Assembly: GCA_041664945.1 (NCBI GenBank)
Contig: JBAYJY010000005.1
Coordinates: 1 to 63,682, forward strand
Source of the DNA: JBAYJY01 sp041664945
Lineage (GTDB): Bacteria > UBP15 > UBA6099
Direction of reading: 5' to 3'
Length of the DNA: 63,682 bases
Both the position numbers and the translations under genes were made by a program. A model generated the notes under the pieces. It was not told the DNA's origin. It was given only the letters and a program-made list of their open reading frames with translations, and did no database searches. This document shows positions 27,927 through 37,369 of this stretch, one piece after another (position 1 is the stretch's first letter; every line of letters begins with the position of its first letter).

Positions 27927-28096
27927 TAGATTTCTCCTGATCAATATGAAAAAAATTTAATGGCTGACCGAAAAACGCGTCTCCGCTCAAGATTGATGCC
28001 ATGCCAAAAAACAAAGGTGTATGATAAGTTAAATTGATTATAAGATGAGAAATAAATATATCAGTTTAATATAAAACCGACTCCGGCAGTGTTTAG

Positions 28097-28789
28097 CTAT
28101 TCAGAGAATTCCGGGTACAGCGATTTTAAGCAGTCGGGGCAAAGGCCATGCGAGAACTCCGCTTCCGAGTGGTCCCGGATATATTCTTCGATCCTGATCC
28201 AGAACCCCTCGTCATTGCGTATGTTTTTGCAGTTTGCGCAGATCGGCAAAAATCCTCTCAGGACTTTAATTGTGTTTTGCGCCTGTTCGAGGGCCGTGTT
28301 TTTCTTCTGAAGCTCCCTCGCGAGGTTTATCATCTCATTGTTCATCCTTGCAAATTCATCGTAAATCCGACTGTCGCGCCCCGCTCCGGCGCAGTTGGCT
28401 TGAAATAATTCGCGGCTCAACGCTTGAACGGCGAGAGAAGTGTCGTTGTCGAGAAAACGCAGCGTGAAAAGCATCTCGCATACATCAAATCGCGTTCTCG
28501 CGCAGAGAATGATAAATCCGTCCTGAGCCGCGATGCCGGAAAAAATCAGCGTTTCGAGCGCCGAGCCGTCAGACACGTTAATATCCCAACCGGAAGACAT
28601 CCCGTGGATTTGAAGTTCTTCAAGGAATCCATCAAGTTTCGCGATATCATCATGGCCTATAAAACTATGAAAGCGCATGCCGGGGCTTATGTGTCCGCTG
28701 AAACCCATGTAGTCGAGAACGATAGCTGAGACAATCCCCTTTTCATCGCACCTGAACACAAACCCCGCTCCGGTTTTGCCGGTTTCCAT
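28097..28789 (-). CDS. PAS-like sensor protein with Cys-rich tail motif
   Basis: The 230-residue soluble protein has a PAS-like N-terminal half (about 5-110), a coiled coil (about 140-175) and a C-terminal block reading LPICANCKNIRNDEGFW...CPDC...LYPEF. The CxxC...CxxC pattern with a Trp and Tyr-Pro-Glu ending is a small metal-binding tail often attached to PAS or receiver proteins in environmental bacteria. It has no kinase or output domain, so it is probably an adaptor or sensor for the kinases upstream. It ends the signalling operon; the preceding gene ends 41 bp upstream. Confidence 0.7.
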   Translation of the reverse strand: METGKTGAGFVFRCDEKGIVSAIVLDYMGFSGHISPGMRFHSFIGHDDIAKLDGFLEELQIHGMSSGWDINVSDGSALETLIFSGIAAQDGFIILCARTRFDVCEMLFTLRFLDNDTSLAVQALSRELFQANCAGAGRDSRIYDEFARMNNEMINLARELQKKNTALEQAQNTIKVLRGFLPICANCKNIRNDEGFWIRIEEYIRDHSEAEFSHGLCPDCLKSLYPEFSE

Positions 28790-28830
28790 TTATTCTTACT
28801 CCGTCCTTTAAAGATTGTCTTGCGCAGCCC

Positions 28831-29232
28831 CTAAACAGATGTTTTGATGCGGGCAATCATCCACTTGAAATAGGGAACGATTTCGGCGGCTTGATCCTGA
28901 GAAAGCGTTTCGCCCACAACTTTCGCGTATATCTCAAGACGGTTTGCCATGTGGGCCGCCTGGACTCCATCGTGCGGCAGCCGTTCGAGCGCCCATTCCA
29001 TCTGATCCTCGAGAAGCGAAACCTGCCCGGACACCATCACGGCTTCGAGCATCCGTGTCGTGAACTGAAGGCCGATAGTTATGAGTTGTTCGGCTTGGGC
29101 GCCGTGATGTTCCACCTCGGCGCTGAATTCCATCGAACGCCTCACAGTTTCGCGAATAATCACGGCTGAAGCCGCCCTGAAAGCCTCAAGCGCCCCTGCG
29201 GTAATCGGCGCGAGGGTATTGCCGTCAGCCAT
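28831..29232 (-). CDS. Small all-alpha protein of unknown function in the B12-sensor operon
   Basis: The 133-residue protein is predicted to be entirely helical (four or five helices), without signal peptide or membrane segment. I recognise no family. It starts behind AGAGGTGA and lies 26 bp after the B12-binding protein and 41 bp before the PAS-Cys protein. Its position between a candidate light/B12 sensor and an adaptor suggests a signalling partner, but no known motif supports a specific role. Notable residues are an early EVEHHGAQAEQ segment and a KWMIARIK end. Confidence 0.6.
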   Translation of the reverse strand: MADGNTLAPITAGALEAFRAASAVIIRETVRRSMEFSAEVEHHGAQAEQLITIGLQFTTRMLEAVMVSGQVSLLEDQMEWALERLPHDGVQAAHMANRLEIYAKVVGETLSQDQAAEIVPYFKWMIARIKTSV

Positions 29233-29258
29233 GTTTCACCTCTGTCTTAATCTTAAAT

Positions 29259-29972
29259 TCAAATTTCACGCTCCGCAAGCCATCTATTCGCCACCTCAAT
29301 AGCCTGTTGCGCATCGGCGGCATAACCATCCGCGCCGACTTGCAGCCAGAGATCGGGCGCCACGTTGAAAAGCCTGCCTCCGACCAATATCTTTACCGAT
29401 TTGCATGCCTCGTCCGCCCGCACCCTTCTCACAAGGCTCATGGCCGCTTCGAGATTGAATGTGATCGTGGCGGAAACCGCAAGAAGGTCCGCGCCGCGCT
29501 CCACCACTGTCTCGACTATGCTTTCCTGCGGCGAGCTCGCACCAAGATAATATGTGTCCCATCCTTCCATCTCAAAAAAATCCGCGACCATTCGTATTCC
29601 GATTTCATGCAATTCTCCGGCGACGCTTGTGGCGACAAGCTTTTTCCCGTTTTTCTTTGAGGAAAATATCATCGGGTACATCTGCGACATCACCATCTGC
29701 GTCACATATGTGCAGAAGTGTTCCTGCGCCACGGAGATTATGTTGGCCTGCCATAGCCGGCCGACCTCTAACTGGGCCGGTTGAAACACACGCAGGTAAA
29801 TATCGCGGACAGCGGCTCCTTTTTCAACTGCATCCAAAATCAACCGCCCCGCCTCATGCCTGTCGCCGGCAATCAATGTTTTCATATAATCCTGAGCCAG
29901 ATGCCCTAATGGCGTTGTATCTTTCCAAAACTGATGCTTGAGCATTTCCTCGTTTTTGAGAATCTCTTTCAT
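29259..29972 (-). CDS. Free-standing cobalamin-binding protein with Wx9EH photoreceptor motif
   Basis: The 237-residue soluble protein consists of a four-helix cap (about 20-100) and a Rossmann-like B12-binding domain (about 108-237). The cap contains Trp74, Glu84 and His85, exactly the Wx9EH spacing that in CarH-type photoreceptors lines the upper face of adenosylcobalamin. The binding domain shows ExHxxG (Glu120, His122, Gly125) for the lower ligand, then SAT at 167-169 and a GGR segment at 198-200. It lacks the DNA-binding domain of CarH, so output must be through a partner. It sits between a membrane hybrid kinase (39 bp upstream) and a small helical protein (26 bp downstream). A light-sensing or B12-sensing role is inference from these residues. 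Confidence 0.85.
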   Translation of the reverse strand: MKEILKNEEMLKHQFWKDTTPLGHLAQDYMKTLIAGDRHEAGRLILDAVEKGAAVRDIYLRVFQPAQLEVGRLWQANIISVAQEHFCTYVTQMVMSQMYPMIFSSKKNGKKLVATSVAGELHEIGIRMVADFFEMEGWDTYYLGASSPQESIVETVVERGADLLAVSATITFNLEAAMSLVRRVRADEACKSVKILVGGRLFNVAPDLWLQVGADGYAADAQQAIEVANRWLAEREI

Positions 29973-30011
29973 TTCCGCATGTCCTTTTGCCTGAGATAAT
30001 TTGCCAAAAAA

Positions 30012-33000
30012 CTAATCATCCAACACGCTGCGGACTAATTGCGACAGTTCGGCGACCTTGAACGGCTTTTGTATGAAACCCTCAACGCCTTCGTCCAGCA
30101 GCGCGCTGATCCGCCCGTCCGAACTGTAGCCGGACGCGATTATCACTTTCACATCCGGGTTTATTTTGACAAGCGCCCTGTAAACATCCTGCCCGTCCAT
30201 TTCCGGCATGATCATATCCAATACGACAAGATCAATTTTATCGCGGTTCTTATTATATGTTGCCAGCGCTTCTTTTCCACTCTTAGCCCTGAAAGTCCTG
30301 TATCCGCATTTCAAAAGCATCTTTTCGCCGACTTTTGCCACAGCATCTTCATCGTCGACAATAAGAATGCCCTCGTCGCCGCGCAGGACAGCGCCGGCGT
30401 CTTCCTTTTGTTTATCCTGCTCTTTCAGATTCAGCAACGGCAGGTAAATATAGAAAATGGTCCCTTTGCCGGGCTCGCTGTCAACCTCGATATGCCCGTT
30501 GTGGCTTTTTATTATCCCGTGCGTGATAGACAGCCCGAGTCCGGTTCCCTTGCCCACGCTTTTTGTCGTGAAGAACGGCTCGAATATGCGTGTTTTAACT
30601 TCCTCCGGCATGCCGGCGCCTGTATCTGAAATCTTCACGAGACAATAGTCCCCGGATCGAACATCCGGATAGTCTTTGACATATTCGTCATCAAGCTCGA
30701 CTTTCATGCATTCGATCGCCAACTCGCCGCCATCCGGCATGCTGTCGCTGGCGTTATTGCAGATGTTCAGAAACGCCTGAAACACCTGATTCGCGTCGAC
30801 AGTCACAACAGGCGGTTCGGTCACGGCGGTTTTGATTTTGATTTTCTTATTGACGCTTCGTGAAAGAACGATTGAAAGGTCGCTGATAATAGAACTGATG
30901 TCCACGCTCTTGATATCGAGCTTTTCCTTGCGCGCAAACGTGAGAAGCTGCATGGTAAGTTCTTTCGCCCGGTTCGACGCCGTCATGATTTCGTTCAACT
31001 CATCGTAGAAATGCTCTCCGGGCGACAATTCCATTTTCGCCATCTGCGCGTTCCCCATAATCACTGCAAGCATATTATTGAAGTCGTGAGCGATCCCGCC
31101 CGCCAGCGTGCCGATCGCCTCCATCTTCTGCGCCTGAAGAAGCTGCTGCTGGAGAGCGTCTTTTTCCTCTTCCGCGCGCTTGCGTTTGGAAATATCACGG
31201 CACACGGCGAACACGAGTTTCTTTCCAGCGCATACCGCCCCGTTGGAGCTGACTTCAACGTCGATAAAGCTGCCGTTTTTGCAGCGGTGGCGCGTTTCAA
31301 AGTGATCGCCTTTCTCGTCAACAAGCCGTATCATTTCCAGCAGTTGCTCTTGCGTCCACTGGCTGTCCCAATCCCATATATGGAGTTGAAGCGCTTCCTC
31401 GCCGGAATACCCCAGCATTTCGGCAAATCTTTTGTTCGCCTCTAATACTCTCCCTTCCTCGTCCATGACAACAATGCCGTCGCTCGACTGCTCGACCAAT
31501 ATGCGCCTCCGGATTGCCTCGTCCGCCAATGCCTCTTCCGTCCGCTTGCGTTCGGTGATATCGTTAAATGTGACAATGAGCTTGTCGGCAAGAAAAGAGG
31601 CGTAGAGTTCGCAAATGCAGACAGAACCATCTTTGCAGCTTATCCGGTATTCACCGGTGTTGACTGGCTGCCGGGATTGGCGGGCTATTTCCAAAAATGG
31701 CTTCCATCTGTTAATCACCTCAAGGCGATAATCGGGATCAGGATAGGCAATCTGATACCATTCAGCCACCGTAGGCGCTGTGTGTCCGAAAAGGGAAAGA
31801 GCGCTGCCGCTCCAGAAATGAATTATTTCATCATCCGCGTCGACAACCGCAACCGGAAAAGGAGCGACATCAAGAACGGCTCGAAAATTCTGTTCGCTTT
31901 TACGAAGCGCCTCTTCCGCCTGTTTGCGGTCGGTTATGTCCGTATGCGTGCCGCACATTCTTAACGGTTTCCCTTGTTCGTCTCGCTTCACAACTTTTGC
32001 CTGATCCAGTATCCATTTGTACCGCCCGTCTTTGGCGAGCATTCGATATTCGATCCTGTGCTGCGGCGTCCGGCCTTCCAAATGATCCTGTATGGACTTC
32101 CATGCGGCTTCCCGGTCATCCGGGTGCTGGAGATCGGACCACTGCTTGATCGTGAACTCTATTTCTTCGAGCGTATATCCCAGCATCCCGGCCCAAAGCT
32201 CATTGCGGCAAACCTCCCCCGTCTCTATGTTCCAGTCCCAGTAACCAAGCTGGCTGCCTTCAAGCACGAGCGACATTCGCTCTCCGCTCTCCATCAACGC
32301 ATCCTCCGCCTGCTTGCGTTCTGACAAATCCACATGCGTTGCCTGATAGTAAAGCAGTTTCCCCTCGGCATCGATTATTTTCCGCGCGGCGACAAGAACC
32401 CAGAACCGCGCTCCGTCGCGGCGAAACACTTCAACCTCCCTTGGCTCCATGAATCCCTTCTCGTCGAGAATTCGCAGAATTTCTTTCCGATCCTCTGGAT
32501 TTGAGTAGAACGATTTTCCTATGTCAGACACATCAGCCATAATTTCTTCCGGGCTTTCGTAGCCATACATCCGCGCATACGCCGTATTAGCGTGAACCAA
32601 TCTCCCGTCGGGAGTCGCCGCTGAAATGCCCATCATTGTGTTATCATACAGACTTCGGTATCTTCCCTCGGATTCCCTCAGCGCATCCTCCGCCAGCTTG
32701 CGCTCGGTGATGTCCTCATGCATCAAAACAAATCTTTTGGGACTCTCATTATTGTCGTACAAGGGGAATACAGTTCCCCGAAGCCAAACCGGAGCGTCCG
32801 GAAATTCGGGGGACACATCACGGGTGTTAAAATAAACTGCGGGGAAATCAACAGCTTCGCCTTTTTTAACGCGTTCAAATATCTCTTCAAATCCCTGCTT
32901 CTTTAATTGAAGATCATTAAAGATCGACCAATCGGGAGGCGGCACGGAACCAAATAGCCTTGTGTGCGCCGAATTAACTTTGAGCGTAAATCCATTCTCG

Positions 33001-34142
33001 TCCACAATTTGAATTGACATCGGATTTTTATCAATTATTTCCTGCAATATGTTTTCCGCCAGCTTGCGGTCGGTTATGTCGACTATGTTTGTAATGAAGT
33101 ATTGCGGCGTTCCTGTCTCGTCATTGAAAATCGTCGTGCTTACGTCGGCCCATACGATGCCGCCTTCCTTGCGGACATATCGCTTCTCCCATCGATAGAA
33201 ATCCGCTTCTTTCTCATGGAGGCGCCGGATATATTCGTATGACTCCTCAAGATCATCGGGGTGGGTGATCAGGTCGAAACTCAACTGCTGCAGTTCCTCG
33301 ACTGTATAGCCAAGCATGCGGGCAAATACATTGTTGACCCTTATCAGCTTTCCATCCATCCCCGTCATGGACTTGCCGACAGTCGACCTCTCAAACATAG
33401 TCCGGAATCTGTTTTCGCTCGCCCGCAGTTCATCAGCCTTAATATTTCGTTCATTAAACTTCCTGAAAACATTCCACGAACCAAGCCCTATATAAACCAG
33501 GTAGCCGACAACGCTCATGGTTATCAAATAAAAATAGGCGGGCTCTTTATAAAGCAAAATGGGAGGCGACGTAATGTCGCTGTGCGTCATTAACCCCGTG
33601 TATTCCGATATTGCGACGAACAGAAACAAGCAGTTTATAAACGCTATATGTTTTGCCAGCGTTTTTTTAGAAGTCACGGAACTCAATGGCACAATGTGCC
33701 CGAAAAAATACAGGCAAAGGGGCGAAAGCAACCCGCCGGAAAATTTCATCGCGAGAATCGACAGCGCCTCGCCCGTATATATGAAAACATCGAAAATAAT
33801 CCTGCCGCGCTCCGCGCTTTTCGCTCTTGAAACGCAGATCATTGCGATAAAGCGGTTGAGAACGATTAGAAAAGTGAAAATCATTGCCGGCGCAAGCCAC
33901 TTCGCATCGAAAACTATCCTGTACCGCGCCGAAGGAAAATATATTTCCCTGCCGAGCAAAAAAATCGTTCTGCCGTCTCCGATATACTGCATGCCGGCAT
34001 TGAAAGCCGCGAAAATGATGCCGAGAACGCCGAGGACAATTAATACGCCTTTCCATCCCCGCGAGAGAAACCAGCGCGCATCCGACTGTAAATCAGCCAT
34101 GTTTCCATCGTTCGGGAGGTTATCTTTTTTGAATATACCCAT
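30012..34142 (-). CDS. Membrane-bound hybrid histidine kinase with six PAS domains
   Basis: The 1376-residue sensor begins with about six transmembrane helices (about residues 20-240). Six PAS/PAC repeats follow, including the blocks NRFRTMFERSTVGKSM, GRYRSLYDNTMMGIS, RMSLVLEGSQLGYWDW and NFRAVLDVAPFPVAVV. Then come a HisKA domain with GGIAHDFNN (phospho-acceptor His), a HATPase (SDTGAGMPEE...GLGLSI) and a C-terminal receiver with LVVLDMIMPEMDG. The open frame reaches 34193; ATG 34142 follows GAGGATAT and leaves the helices intact. It belongs to the B12/chemosensory block, so the inputs may include the neighbour B12 protein; this is inference. Confidence 0.9.
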   Translation of the reverse strand: MGIFKKDNLPNDGNMADLQSDARWFLSRGWKGVLIVLGVLGIIFAAFNAGMQYIGDGRTIFLLGREIYFPSARYRIVFDAKWLAPAMIFTFLIVLNRFIAMICVSRAKSAERGRIIFDVFIYTGEALSILAMKFSGGLLSPLCLYFFGHIVPLSSVTSKKTLAKHIAFINCLFLFVAISEYTGLMTHSDITSPPILLYKEPAYFYLITMSVVGYLVYIGLGSWNVFRKFNERNIKADELRASENRFRTMFERSTVGKSMTGMDGKLIRVNNVFARMLGYTVEELQQLSFDLITHPDDLEESYEYIRRLHEKEADFYRWEKRYVRKEGGIVWADVSTTIFNDETGTPQYFITNIVDITDRKLAENILQEIIDKNPMSIQIVDENGFTLKVNSAHTRLFGSVPPPDWSIFNDLQLKKQGFEEIFERVKKGEAVDFPAVYFNTRDVSPEFPDAPVWLRGTVFPLYDNNESPKRFVLMHEDITERKLAEDALRESEGRYRSLYDNTMMGISAATPDGRLVHANTAYARMYGYESPEEIMADVSDIGKSFYSNPEDRKEILRILDEKGFMEPREVEVFRRDGARFWVLVAARKIIDAEGKLLYYQATHVDLSERKQAEDALMESGERMSLVLEGSQLGYWDWNIETGEVCRNELWAGMLGYTLEEIEFTIKQWSDLQHPDDREAAWKSIQDHLEGRTPQHRIEYRMLAKDGRYKWILDQAKVVKRDEQGKPLRMCGTHTDITDRKQAEEALRKSEQNFRAVLDVAPFPVAVVDADDEIIHFWSGSALSLFGHTAPTVAEWYQIAYPDPDYRLEVINRWKPFLEIARQSRQPVNTGEYRISCKDGSVCICELYASFLADKLIVTFNDITERKRTEEALADEAIRRRILVEQSSDGIVVMDEEGRVLEANKRFAEMLGYSGEEALQLHIWDWDSQWTQEQLLEMIRLVDEKGDHFETRHRCKNGSFIDVEVSSNGAVCAGKKLVFAVCRDISKRKRAEEEKDALQQQLLQAQKMEAIGTLAGGIAHDFNNMLAVIMGNAQMAKMELSPGEHFYDELNEIMTASNRAKELTMQLLTFARKEKLDIKSVDISSIISDLSIVLSRSVNKKIKIKTAVTEPPVVTVDANQVFQAFLNICNNASDSMPDGGELAIECMKVELDDEYVKDYPDVRSGDYCLVKISDTGAGMPEEVKTRIFEPFFTTKSVGKGTGLGLSITHGIIKSHNGHIEVDSEPGKGTIFYIYLPLLNLKEQDKQKEDAGAVLRGDEGILIVDDEDAVAKVGEKMLLKCGYRTFRAKSGKEALATYNKNRDKIDLVVLDMIMPEMDGQDVYRALVKINPDVKVIIASGYSSDGRISALLDEGVEGFIQKPFKVAELSQLVRSVLDD

Positions 34143-34246
34143 GGAATATATCCTCTTGATTATATTTCGATATCCCCATCGAATTATCAGCATTTATTCG
34201 ATCACAACGGCTTACAGATATGACGGTTCAGCATTTAAAACGCCTC

Positions 34247-37200
34247 TCAACCGTCCAGCGCCTCGCGCACCTTGGCTGTCAGGTCCTGCAGCGAAAACGG
34301 CTTGGAGATGAAGTGAATATTCTGGTCCAGAATTCCATTGTGGACAATCGCGTTTTCAGTGTAGCCGGACATGTAAAGCGCTTTGATGTGCGGACATATT
34401 TTCGCGAGCCGCTCCGCGAGTTCGCTCCCGCTCATTTCCGGCATGACCATGTCGGTTATAATGAGATGTATCGAATCGCCTTCGCGCTCACATATAAGCA
34501 GCGCCTCGCCTCCGTTTGCGGCCGTGTGGACCTTATAACCCGACGCTTCGAGAGCTCGTTTTGTAAGGCTGAGCACTCCCGGTTCGTCCTCGACAACCAG
34601 TATCGTTTCCGTTCCCGTTGTCGTCGTGAATTTCCGCTTCTCCCGAACCGCAGTCTCGGCGATTGAAAGTTCCCGGCGCAGATAAATCTTGAATGTCGTC
34701 CCCTCGCCGGGCTCGCTGTAGACCCAGATATGCCCCCCGCTCTGATTGACTATGCCATAAACAGTCGAAAGGCCAAGGCCGGTCCCTTTCCCTTTTTCCT
34801 TTGTCGTGAAAAACGGCTCGAAAATATTTTCCTTTGTCGCTTTGTCCATCCCGCATCCGGTGTCCGACACCGAAAGCGCGACATATTGCCCTGGCGCAAC
34901 TTCCGGATGCTCTTCCGCATATGCCCCGTCCAATTCGACATTTGCCGTTTCTATAGTGAGCTTGCCTCCCATGGGCATTGCGTCGCGCGCGTTGACGGCG
35001 AGATTCAAAACCACCTGCTCGATCTGTCCGGGGTCAGCCTTAACCTTGCCGAGGTCGCCGGCGAGGCAGGCGATAAAATCAATGTCCTCGCCTATGAGGC
35101 GCCGGAGCATCTGTTCTATCCCGGCAATCGTATCGTTGATATCCAGTATTTCAGGAACGAGCGCCTGCCTGCGGCTGAATGCGAGAAGCTGCCGCGTCAG
35201 GTCCGCCGACCGCTCACCGGCTTTGAGAATTTCTTTCATATCCTCCAGCAGCGGATCGCCCGGCCTAAGCGCGTCGATTGCCATTCCCGCATAGCCGTTG
35301 ATGACGGAGAGCATGTTGTTGAAATCGTGCGCTATGCCGCCCGCGAGCCTTCCAACCGCCTCCATTTTCTGAGACTGCCGGAGTTGCTCCTCCGACTTCC
35401 GCAGATCTTCTTCAGCCTTCTTGCGGTCCGTGATATCCTCCGAGATTCCCAATAGAAACTTCGAGACGCCGTCGGCGCCTCTTATGCAAACCTTCCTTGT
35501 GTGCAACAGCCGCTGACCTTTTCCGGCTGTCAGAATTGGCTCTTCCGGGATGTCCAGCATCTCGGCTTCTCCATCGAGAACTTCCCGGTCTTTGGCCATG
35601 AAATGGGCCGCCTGCTCGGGAGGGAAAAGATCTAAGTTGTTCTTGCCGAGCAAGTCTTTGCGCCCATACCCCAAAAGCTCCTCGCCCGCGCGATTGAATA
35701 TGACAAACCTCAGTTCCTCCGCCTCTTTCAGGAAGATCATGTGCGGGACATGCTCCACAACCGCTTCGAAAAGGGCTTTCGATTCCAGCAGTTCCTCCTC
35801 CGCCCGCTTGTGGGCGAGCGCAATCCCGACGCTTGCCCCAAACCCCTCAAAAAACAGGATCATCTCCCGCGTGAAACGGTTGGCGCGGCGGTCGTTCAGT
35901 TGCAGCAACCCGACAATCTCGTCGCCGGAGCGCAACGGTATTAGCGCGACCGACTCGTAGCCCTCTCCGTTGCAGCGGTTGCGCGTGCGCGCCTGCCGGT
36001 CCGCTTCAGTCGTCTTGACTAACAGCTCCGTCGTGCAGTTGGACCAGAAACTGCCGCCTTCCGTGAAAAACGGAAGCGATGTGTCTGTGCGTCCGCAGAG
36101 AATGTTGCCGCACATGCAATCCAGCTCCGGATTCCCCTGCCCGTCCCGAATGATCTTTCCATCCTTGCCATACGCGCACAGGCTCCGCTCGGCAACAACA
36201 AAATCCTCCGGAAATCCCAAAGTCCCATAGTACGGAAAATCATCGCCCTCCCGCATCCGGATTCCAATGGCCTCGAAATCCGTATTTTTCTTAATCACCC
36301 GCAATATTCCTTCAAGCATGCTCTTGGTTTCCTGCGGACGGTTCATATGTTCGAGCGCTTCGCGCGCAAGCCGCTCCCGGCTTTCAAATTGCTTGCGCTC
36401 GGTGATGTTCACGACGCTGGTGATTATGTACAGCGTCGCTCCGTTTTCGTCCCGTATGAGCGTGGAGCTCTCATCGGCCCAGACGATGCCGCCGTCCTTG
36501 TGAATGTATCGCTTCTCTATCCTGTATGACTCGCGCTCATTCGAAAGGAGACTGCGGAAATATTCCCGGCTTTCCGGCGCATCGTCCGGATGCGTAAATT
36601 GCAGGAAGTCGCGCTCGCGGAGATCCTCGACGGCATAACCGAGCATATCGGCGAAAGCCTTGTTTGTCACCAACATAATCCCATCAGGCGACGCCAGCGA
36701 TTTGCCCACCGTGGATCGTATGAATATCTCACGGAACCGGTCCTCGCTCTCCGACAGCGCCTTTGTTCTTTCAGCAACCCTGTCTTCCAACTGCTCGTTC
36801 AGCAATTTCAACTCATTCTGCGCCTGGATCAATTCGTTGTTTCTGTTGACCGCCGCTTCATAGGTGGAAATGAGAAGCGTGAGCATCTGCTGCTGGTCGG
36901 CCGTGATGAAACGCCGTTTCTCGGCGAACTGGATTTCCACCCCCACCCGAACCCGCTCGCTGCTTACTAATTTCCTGTTGGCGAGCATCTGTTCGATGCT
37001 GGGCAGAAGATAACTCTCGCTGTATGGCTTCGTTATAAAATTGTCCGCCCCGCACGCCAGCCCCTCGAGCACATCTGTTGAATCAGACAGGGAAGTAAGC
37101 AGGATCACCGGTATGTATTCCGTGCTTACATTCGCTTTGATCTGTCTGCAAAGCTCGTATCCATCCATTTCCGGCATGATGATATCCGTTATAACAAGTT

Positions 37201-37369
37201 GCGGCTTGTAGTTTTTCAGCAACTCAAGCGCCTGTCTGCCGTTTCCGGCCGCCGTCACTCTGAATTCATGTTTTTCCAAGAGGTATTTAAGTTCCTCGGC
37301 CTGCGTGGGACTATCCTCGACGATAAGTATTTCGACAGGTTCCTGTTGGGATTTCAAATGTTCATTCAT
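34247..37369 (-). CDS. Receiver-headed hybrid histidine kinase (REC-PAS-GAF-PAS-HisKA-HATPase-REC)
   Basis: The 1040-residue cytoplasmic protein starts with a receiver (Asp62, Lys114). It continues with a coiled coil, PAS1 (about 208-325), a GAF-like domain (about 345-530), PAS2 (about 545-660), HisKA with GGIAHDFNNM, a HATPase and a second receiver. A leading receiver lets a phosphodonor such as CheA control a kinase. The ATG at 37369 follows AGAAGGAAAA and overlaps the cheB stop by eight bases, so it is translationally coupled to the chemosensory genes. It takes the position that a WspR cyclase has in Wsp systems. No CheY gene is present. It has a close paralogue fragment at 27461-27926. 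Confidence 0.9.
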   Translation of the reverse strand: MNEHLKSQQEPVEILIVEDSPTQAEELKYLLEKHEFRVTAAGNGRQALELLKNYKPQLVITDIIMPEMDGYELCRQIKANVSTEYIPVILLTSLSDSTDVLEGLACGADNFITKPYSESYLLPSIEQMLANRKLVSSERVRVGVEIQFAEKRRFITADQQQMLTLLISTYEAAVNRNNELIQAQNELKLLNEQLEDRVAERTKALSESEDRFREIFIRSTVGKSLASPDGIMLVTNKAFADMLGYAVEDLRERDFLQFTHPDDAPESREYFRSLLSNERESYRIEKRYIHKDGGIVWADESSTLIRDENGATLYIITSVVNITERKQFESRERLAREALEHMNRPQETKSMLEGILRVIKKNTDFEAIGIRMREGDDFPYYGTLGFPEDFVVAERSLCAYGKDGKIIRDGQGNPELDCMCGNILCGRTDTSLPFFTEGGSFWSNCTTELLVKTTEADRQARTRNRCNGEGYESVALIPLRSGDEIVGLLQLNDRRANRFTREMILFFEGFGASVGIALAHKRAEEELLESKALFEAVVEHVPHMIFLKEAEELRFVIFNRAGEELLGYGRKDLLGKNNLDLFPPEQAAHFMAKDREVLDGEAEMLDIPEEPILTAGKGQRLLHTRKVCIRGADGVSKFLLGISEDITDRKKAEEDLRKSEEQLRQSQKMEAVGRLAGGIAHDFNNMLSVINGYAGMAIDALRPGDPLLEDMKEILKAGERSADLTRQLLAFSRRQALVPEILDINDTIAGIEQMLRRLIGEDIDFIACLAGDLGKVKADPGQIEQVVLNLAVNARDAMPMGGKLTIETANVELDGAYAEEHPEVAPGQYVALSVSDTGCGMDKATKENIFEPFFTTKEKGKGTGLGLSTVYGIVNQSGGHIWVYSEPGEGTTFKIYLRRELSIAETAVREKRKFTTTTGTETILVVEDEPGVLSLTKRALEASGYKVHTAANGGEALLICEREGDSIHLIITDMVMPEMSGSELAERLAKICPHIKALYMSGYTENAIVHNGILDQNIHFISKPFSLQDLTAKVREALDG

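Noticed and set aside
27645..27944. Two separate small genes at the decayed kinase
   Set aside because: Each is half of a domain and they join at a frameshifted junction, so a single deleted gene explains both.
29973..30011. Cobalamin riboswitch ahead of the B12 protein gene
   Set aside because: Only 39 bp separate the genes, too short, and no B12 box is seen.
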